From NCBI RefSeq assembly GCF_964340395.1, contig NC_135556.1, positions 17,139,642-17,203,641 on the forward strand: DNA of 64,000 nucleotides, written 5' to 3'. This DNA comes from Glandiceps talaboti (lineage: Eukaryota > Hemichordata > Enteropneusta > Spengelidae). Of the stretch, positions 58,602 through 64,000 are shown in pieces. Position 1 is the first letter of the stretch. Every line of letters starts with the position of its first letter. The notes beneath the pieces were generated by a model, which was given only the letters and a program-made list of their open reading frames with translations, was not told the DNA's origin and did no database searches. The translations under genes were made by a program, and so were the position numbers.

Positions 58602-58811
58602 TAATACCAAAGTAAAGCATTTTGTGTATGTACCATAATCGTTTATAGCATCCATATTAAGTGTAAAAGCACACTTTCATTTGCTAACTGACCACATTAG
58701 AAAGGCCACATTTTAGGCTTGTAAATAAACCAAGTGAAACAGTATAGTTTTACACTATGAATGCTATAAACGAGCTTAGCACATAGAGAAAGTGCTTTAC
58801 TTCAGTGTTAC
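58602..58811. mobile_element. MITE with about 75-bp TIRs, copy 2
   Basis: Second copy of the element at 29878-30087, same orientation and length, about 80-85% similar by eye, sharing taccaaagtaaag, cgtttatagcatccat, agtgtaaaag and gcttgtaaataaacca. Confidence 0.85.
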
Positions 58812-59493
58812 CCATTGTATAACATAATTCTTTTAACCCCAGGTTTGCTTGTCACAAACCATGCTAAAACTACCCACTTGTTACGAGTTCCTATATTTGA
58901 AGTCTACATCATTATTTAATCCTCTTTCTCCTAACTTTTACTTAGTTGTGTACAAACAAATACCCCTATGGAGAAAGAAGATTGATCACTATACTATGAA
59001 AGACAATCTGTTAATTAGATGTATCTCTCTATTACTACACACTTGCACAGGGTGTTATCTTCGATAACTCAGAAAAGTTGTTATTGTTTACTGCGTACAT
59101 GTAGGTGTGTATGTGTATTGTAATATATCTTGTACACTAGCCAACCTTGGCCTTATCTCTGACCACTAAAAGTGGTCTGCGGCTTTGTCAACAATTTGTT
59201 TACAAGTAATCACCAGGGAGTGAAATATTATGATGTGATTAAAAGATATACTCATTGCTAGTAGGTTATGTTAGCACAGCTTGAGACAAGCTAACTCAGA
59301 GGTTTGGTCAAATTTAGTTGTACCTAACAGCAAATTCTTTTTGGTTTCCAGTGCAGAGAAAGCAGACTTGGACCATGGGTTGTACTTGTAATTTGACTTC
59401 AGGGTACAAAAATGTTTTGAACGTACACAATGTAATTATAATATATCGTCTACATTCTGTTGTAGCACATGAATAAGATGTTTCTGGGGAGTT

Positions 59494-59507
59494 GGGGGGG
59501 GGGGGGG
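59494..59507. repeat. Poly(G) run of 14
   Basis: Fourteen G in intergenic DNA. Confidence 0.9.
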
Positions 59508-60059
59508 ATAATTGATTTGTTGTCATCATATCAGGTCATAACCTCAGTGCCAGTAAAAATAACATTGCCCAAAAATAGCATTGTCCTCATTTCAGGTTAG
59601 ACAGAAAAATATAATTATGCAATGGAATGTGCTACCTTTAGAGTAATTCTAGTCTTAGTGATTCATAATAGAGTAAACGGATTTTTTCCATATCCCTTGA
59701 GAATATGACATTTGAAAGTAATAGCTTGTATGTGCACAGGGTTTATGTCTAGTCTGGTCTTATTGCCTTGCTTGTTACTTCCGGGTATCCATCAGAAATT
59801 GAGTAGTTTGACTGATTTTATTTGTTCAAGGTTTATGTGTGGGTGCATCCTGTCATAGTCTTGATCTATCAATTCCATTGCAAGAAGGAAATGAAAACTC
59901 AACATGTTCGCTGCCTGAAGTATTTGAATTTTTTTATGTTCTTGTGATACTCGTGATTATACTCATTTTCCCAGCAACTGTTCAAGAAATGACCATCGTA
60001 ATTTATACCTAGCAAAAAGATCATGCCCATAGCAACAACCAAATGTTGGTATATTGCAA

Positions 60060-60165
60060 CTATAACGGAGATGGATGGAGTGCATTGTCTGATGTGAGAT
60101 GGGACATCATTCCAAATATTCGATGCAGCAACAGTAGACGGCATGCTTTCCACAGGACTTGGTGA
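60060..60165 (-). pseudogene. Possible non-LTR retrotransposon reverse transcriptase relic
   Basis: The minus-strand frame reads VAASNIWNDVPSHIRQCTPS, which resembles the conserved C-terminal end of LINE reverse transcriptases (typically AAP-x-WNSLP-x-IR). The match is about 20 residues and the expected FK-x-LK-x-LF continuation is missing. If real, it is a very short, decayed fragment. Confidence 0.35.
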
Positions 60166-61159
60166 ATGAAATAAAAGTCACATTACATGTAAAGCTTAGT
60201 ACGACTGAAAATTACAATGTAAATTTAATAGACTTACAAGTGTCTCTCTTTGTTTGAACGCATTGTATACAAATTTACTCAAGGATGTCAGAAGTTCAAG
60301 GTGTGCTTGTTTCCATCAGTCTTGTGTACTTGTTAAAATAGGTTCAGCTATGAGTTCGATTGGGATACGTTTTTTATCATTTTATTGTTACATGGTCGAA
60401 TGAACATATTAAAAAGAAAGTAATAATCATCCTTTGATTCAAAGACTGTTACATATTTAGACGCAGGTGATATGTTTTTTCCCCCAGAAACTTGCTTGAC
60501 AATCATATCAATAGACTGGGACCTGTTATTCAAAATAGAAGGGGAAATTTTGTCTAGCCCATTATATGTAAATAAAAGTGATATGCGCTTGTGCAAACAC
60601 AACAAAAGCAATTGGTATCAATCAACTTGTCAAGAGAAAATGATGTCCTACCAATCAAACACTATGAAAATTTACATTAATGATTGTCCATACTGTACCG
60701 TTGCGTTATTTTCATAAATATCTTATGACCCTTGTTAGTACTGACTCTTAATTTATTTATTCTAATAATGCAAATAAAATGTAAGATGATAATGATAATT
60801 TTAATAATTTGATTGGCATTTGAGCAAACACAGACAACTCTTTAAGATGACATTATCATGTTTAATGCTTGAACAAACAGAAACTCATAACTGAAATGGA
60901 TTTTGGAGAAAAGAAATAATTGTAAAGGACTTTTTAGGGATGGTGTGCATGTGTAGATAAATCGTAATATCATTTGCAAACAAGCGTTATCAGTCAGTGT
61001 CAAATAAAATTGATTTAACATTAATGCGTTGTCTTTTCCAGAATCACATCAATAAAGTTTTTTTTCAAATGACATCACGAAAAAAGAAATAAGATTGCTG
61101 ATATGTAAAGAAAAATAGGTTCTCCATTTTATATGTGGAGGTAATGTTACAGTTCTGTC

Positions 61160-61167
61160 TGTATGTA

Positions 61168-61206
<39 letters not shown>

Positions 61207-61352
61207 ATGTATGTATGTATGTATGTATGTATGTATGTATGTATGTATGTATGTATGTACCGGTATGTATGTATGTATGTATGTATGTATGTATGTATGT
61301 ATGTATGTATGTATGTATGTATGTATGAGTGGATGTATGTATGTATGTACCG

Positions 61353-61383
<31 letters not shown>

Positions 61384-61435
61384 TGTATGTATGAGTGTAT
61401 GTATGTATGTATGTATGTATGTATGTATGTATGTC
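61160..61435. repeat. (TGTC)n and (TGTA)n microsatellite
   Basis: (gtct)n at about 61160-61204 passes into (gtat)n to 61432, with rare gtaccg and gagt interruptions. Frames in all six phases are artefacts. Confidence 0.97.
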
Positions 61436-61844
61436 TTTCTTGTCATTATCTTCCAAGCGGCTAGCTCAATTCTACTGGCATTATTTGGTACTGTTATTTT
61501 TTGGTGTGATTTTAGAAATTAATAGGTTTTGCACCAGTTCCGGATATGCTAATTAACTAAATTTGCATGTCAATAAAATATGATATCTAGGAAATATCTC
61601 ATAAATAGTTGATCAGAATTTTATGTCATGAGTTGGATATATTCACAATATTCTGAATATCTGCAATATAATGACTCATTTGCATAATTAGTGATTTTGT
61701 AACTTGGCAATATCTTGAGAATGTATCCTAATTTTGTGTAACTTAGTTCATGAATTGTCAGACTACTAAATTTAGTTTCATAACTGGTGAATCAATGAAG
61801 AATATATGAGCAGTCGTATGGTTTTGTGTTTTATGTATGTTTTA

Positions 61845-62050
61845 GGTATGATGGGTTTGGCTTGCATATTACAAAACTACTTTGCATAAGTAATGAAACT
61901 GTGATAGTATTGCCCTACATGAATGACGGGTTTCGCTTGCATACAAAATGACTAATTTGCATAAGTAATGGACATGTGACACTATACCCTACAGGTATGA
62001 TGGGTTTCGCTTGCATGCAACATGACTAATTTGCATAAGTACTGATTACT
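61845..62050. repeat. Tandem repeat, period about 75 bp, three copies
   Basis: Units share gggtttcgcttgcat, actaatttgcataagtaatg and ccctaca. cttgcat recurs at 61861, 61936 and 62010. Confidence 0.85.
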
Positions 62051-63640
62051 TCCAACAATGTCTCTCAGAATCTCGTTAACTATCTTTGTCCTACACATAT
62101 GTTGGCTGTCACTACTGACTAATTTGCGTAATCAATGGTAACGATTTGATGCATCATCAAACTATGTTTAGTAATTGATCAGACTTAGTAGAGATATTCA
62201 AAATATGATCAGACATATATGTTCACATATGATCAATGTTGCTTGCCTATAACATTACAAATTTGCATAATGAACGATTTTCAGCCATTAGTTCATTTGT
62301 ACAAAAATGCTTGTATAATAATTAGTTTCGAGTTCATTCAAAAGGTGACACTCAATACACTGTCAGTCCTTCATGCTTGAATGACCTGGCAATTTCCTAC
62401 CTTGGCAATATACATGCAGGCACAGTAAACAAATGACAGGAACCCGGTTTAGATCTAGTTTTATCAAGCAGACTAATCATTCAAATTTTGCGAGATATAT
62501 TTGTAGATTAGGATAAAATAGGTTTCATAAGGAAATTTCCATGTTTAATGAAGCGTGGATGTTTATCAAGCTTCAATCCTGGATCAATCTTAAAAAAGAC
62601 AATAGCATCAAGTAGCATCGTCGTAATCAACCTTATTTGAAAAAAGAGACGTGTCCCTACTCTAAGTCGTGTTTCTATAGGTAAGAGTATTTTGAATCAA
62701 ATTCAGTGCATATTGATATGATTTACCCCTTGGATTTTACCATAAATCTCCTAGGCGGGCGACGAATTCGACAAAAGCTGACAGAAAATAAGAACTTATT
62801 CAAATAATACCTAAGGTTTTTTATTTCTTTATTTCCCATCGTCGAGTTTTCATGTTTCAAATGCAATCTTTATTATTTTCCACCCCATTTAATACTTCTA
62901 GTGTATGAGATTTAGAATTGAAAGTTACCAGTCGTATCTGGTACCGATCGTGCATGATGGAACTTACATCCCTAGAATAAAGTAAAGTGTTTTTAATATT
63001 ACTACCCCGTTTTATAAAAATGCACACTCTGTTTGTTACAACTCCTCGGGTGAGTTTAATATTAAACCATTATCATAGAAATTTGTCTACCTTTCTTCTT
63101 TTCATATACGAATTTCATTCCTTCTTAGATGTTAAAAATCGCAATTTGGAACCAAGCCTACAGCTCTGTATTTGCCAAAGAATGGAGCTTAAAAATTAGG
63201 AATTATCTAGAACATTATGCTTACAGTTGCCCCGACTTAATCGTGTTAATCTTGCGATGGATAGGTATAATCTTTATCGGCACGGACAATCGTCGTTTCT
63301 CAAGTGACTCTAATTGGTCTTGATTAATACTCTGAAGGTGGGTGGGGGAAACTAAATGCGCCGGTTTTAAGAGATCTTGAAGACGATTATGAGCCAGGCA
63401 CTCTTAAATGAAGCGAAGAAATCTCTGCTTGTGGCCATAGAATCCGAGGAACAAGTCGGTCGTATTTCCCTTCGATCGACAGAGACATGCGTATCGTAAA
63501 CCCAGTGAATTATCGATTGCTAGGATGTTGTGCATTATTTAAAATGATCTATCCATTGGAAATGTAGACGTTAGAATATTATGTGTATAATCGGGATTTT
63601 CTTCTCTTGTTACCATGACAACTAAGACAACTACGTAGCG
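62051..63640. other. Intergenic stretch, nothing recognised
   Basis: AT-rich sequence with a somewhat CpG-richer part near 63230-63500. Two short plus-strand frames (62987-63199, 63129-63323) show no known motif. No gene is called. Confidence 0.5.
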
Positions 63641-63647
63641 TATATGA

Positions 63648-63665
63648 CGTATGTATGTATGTATG

Positions 63666-63697
<32 letters not shown>

Positions 63698-63742
63698 TGT
63701 ATGTATGTATGTATGTCTCTCTTCTCTCTGTGTGGGTGTCTT

Positions 63743-63830
<88 letters not shown>

Positions 63831-63832
63831 TC
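63648..63832. repeat. (TGTA)n, (TCTG)n and (TC)n microsatellites
   Basis: Consecutive runs: gtat to about 63715, tctg at about 63744-63784, tc at about 63783-63822, then ttctc variants. Frames over it are not genes. Confidence 0.97.
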
Positions 63833-64000
63833 TCAGGGTTGCAGAAACAAAAGTACTTATATACAATTGTATGATAATGACATTGAAATATCTATATTTG
63901 GTGGCAAATATAAACCTGAATAGTGATATTATTGACAGGGTAAATTATTGAATTATTAGCTCTTGGCCCTCTCTTTGTTATACTCTTCATTGTACTCATT

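Noticed and set aside
58849-59067. 72-residue intergenic frame as a novel gene
   Set aside because: It has no recognisable motif, starts next to a MITE and has ordinary length for AT-rich random sequence.
61049-61522. Long frames of YIHT / MYVC repeats on both strands
   Set aside because: They are artefacts of the (GTAT)n and (GTCT)n microsatellites, which stay open in all frames.
63579-63951. Cys/Leu/Ser-repeat and Arg/Glu-repeat frames at the right end
   Set aside because: Again microsatellite-derived (TGTA, TCTG, TC).

Overview
This is a window of animal (metazoan) nuclear DNA. It is AT-rich, with many short GT-AG introns, abundant microsatellites, tRNA-derived SINEs and many small foldback (MITE-like) elements. 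Two complete genes and one partial gene can be read exon by exon. Their proteins resemble vertebrate orthologues closely, while the introns are about 0.1-4 kb and full of short transposons. This fits an invertebrate deuterostome such as a hemichordate, lancelet or echinoderm, but the species cannot be fixed from the sequence.

Layout. (1) 456-2496, plus strand: the last three exons of GATB, the B subunit of the mitochondrial glutamyl-tRNA(Gln) amidotransferase; its 5' part lies outside the window. (2) 2497-7139: intergenic DNA and 3' UTRs between convergent genes, holding two transposon remnants and several tandem repeats. (3) 7140-29770, minus strand: SUPT20H (SPT20/p38IP), a structural subunit of the SAGA histone acetyltransferase complex, in 24 coding exons (1241 residues deduced) plus probable non-coding 5' exons up to about 31200. 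(4) About 30990-32020: a compact divergent promoter region. (5) 32021-50399, plus strand: OTUD4, an OTU-family deubiquitinase with a Tudor-like domain, in 20 coding exons (1250 residues deduced). (6) 50400-64000: the OTUD4 3' UTR and a gene-poor stretch with foldback elements, a retrotransposon relic and long TGTA/TGTC microsatellites.

The three genes do not form one pathway. GATB acts in mitochondrial translation, SUPT20H in nuclear transcription and OTUD4 in ubiquitin signalling and RNA binding. SUPT20H and OTUD4 are divergent neighbours and probably share a promoter region. Both have unusually large low-complexity expansions (poly-Gln, poly-Gly, poly-Pro, Thr/Pro repeats).

Every exon junction was checked by hand for GT-AG sites and phase, and each full-length gene sums to an open frame. 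I see no bacterial-type operon, CRISPR array, RNA gene or clearly new biochemical system. The less ordinary material is structural: at least six foldback transposon families, a perfect 25-bp hairpin, a duplicated splice acceptor, a 0.3-kb intronic duplication and the protein repeat expansions.
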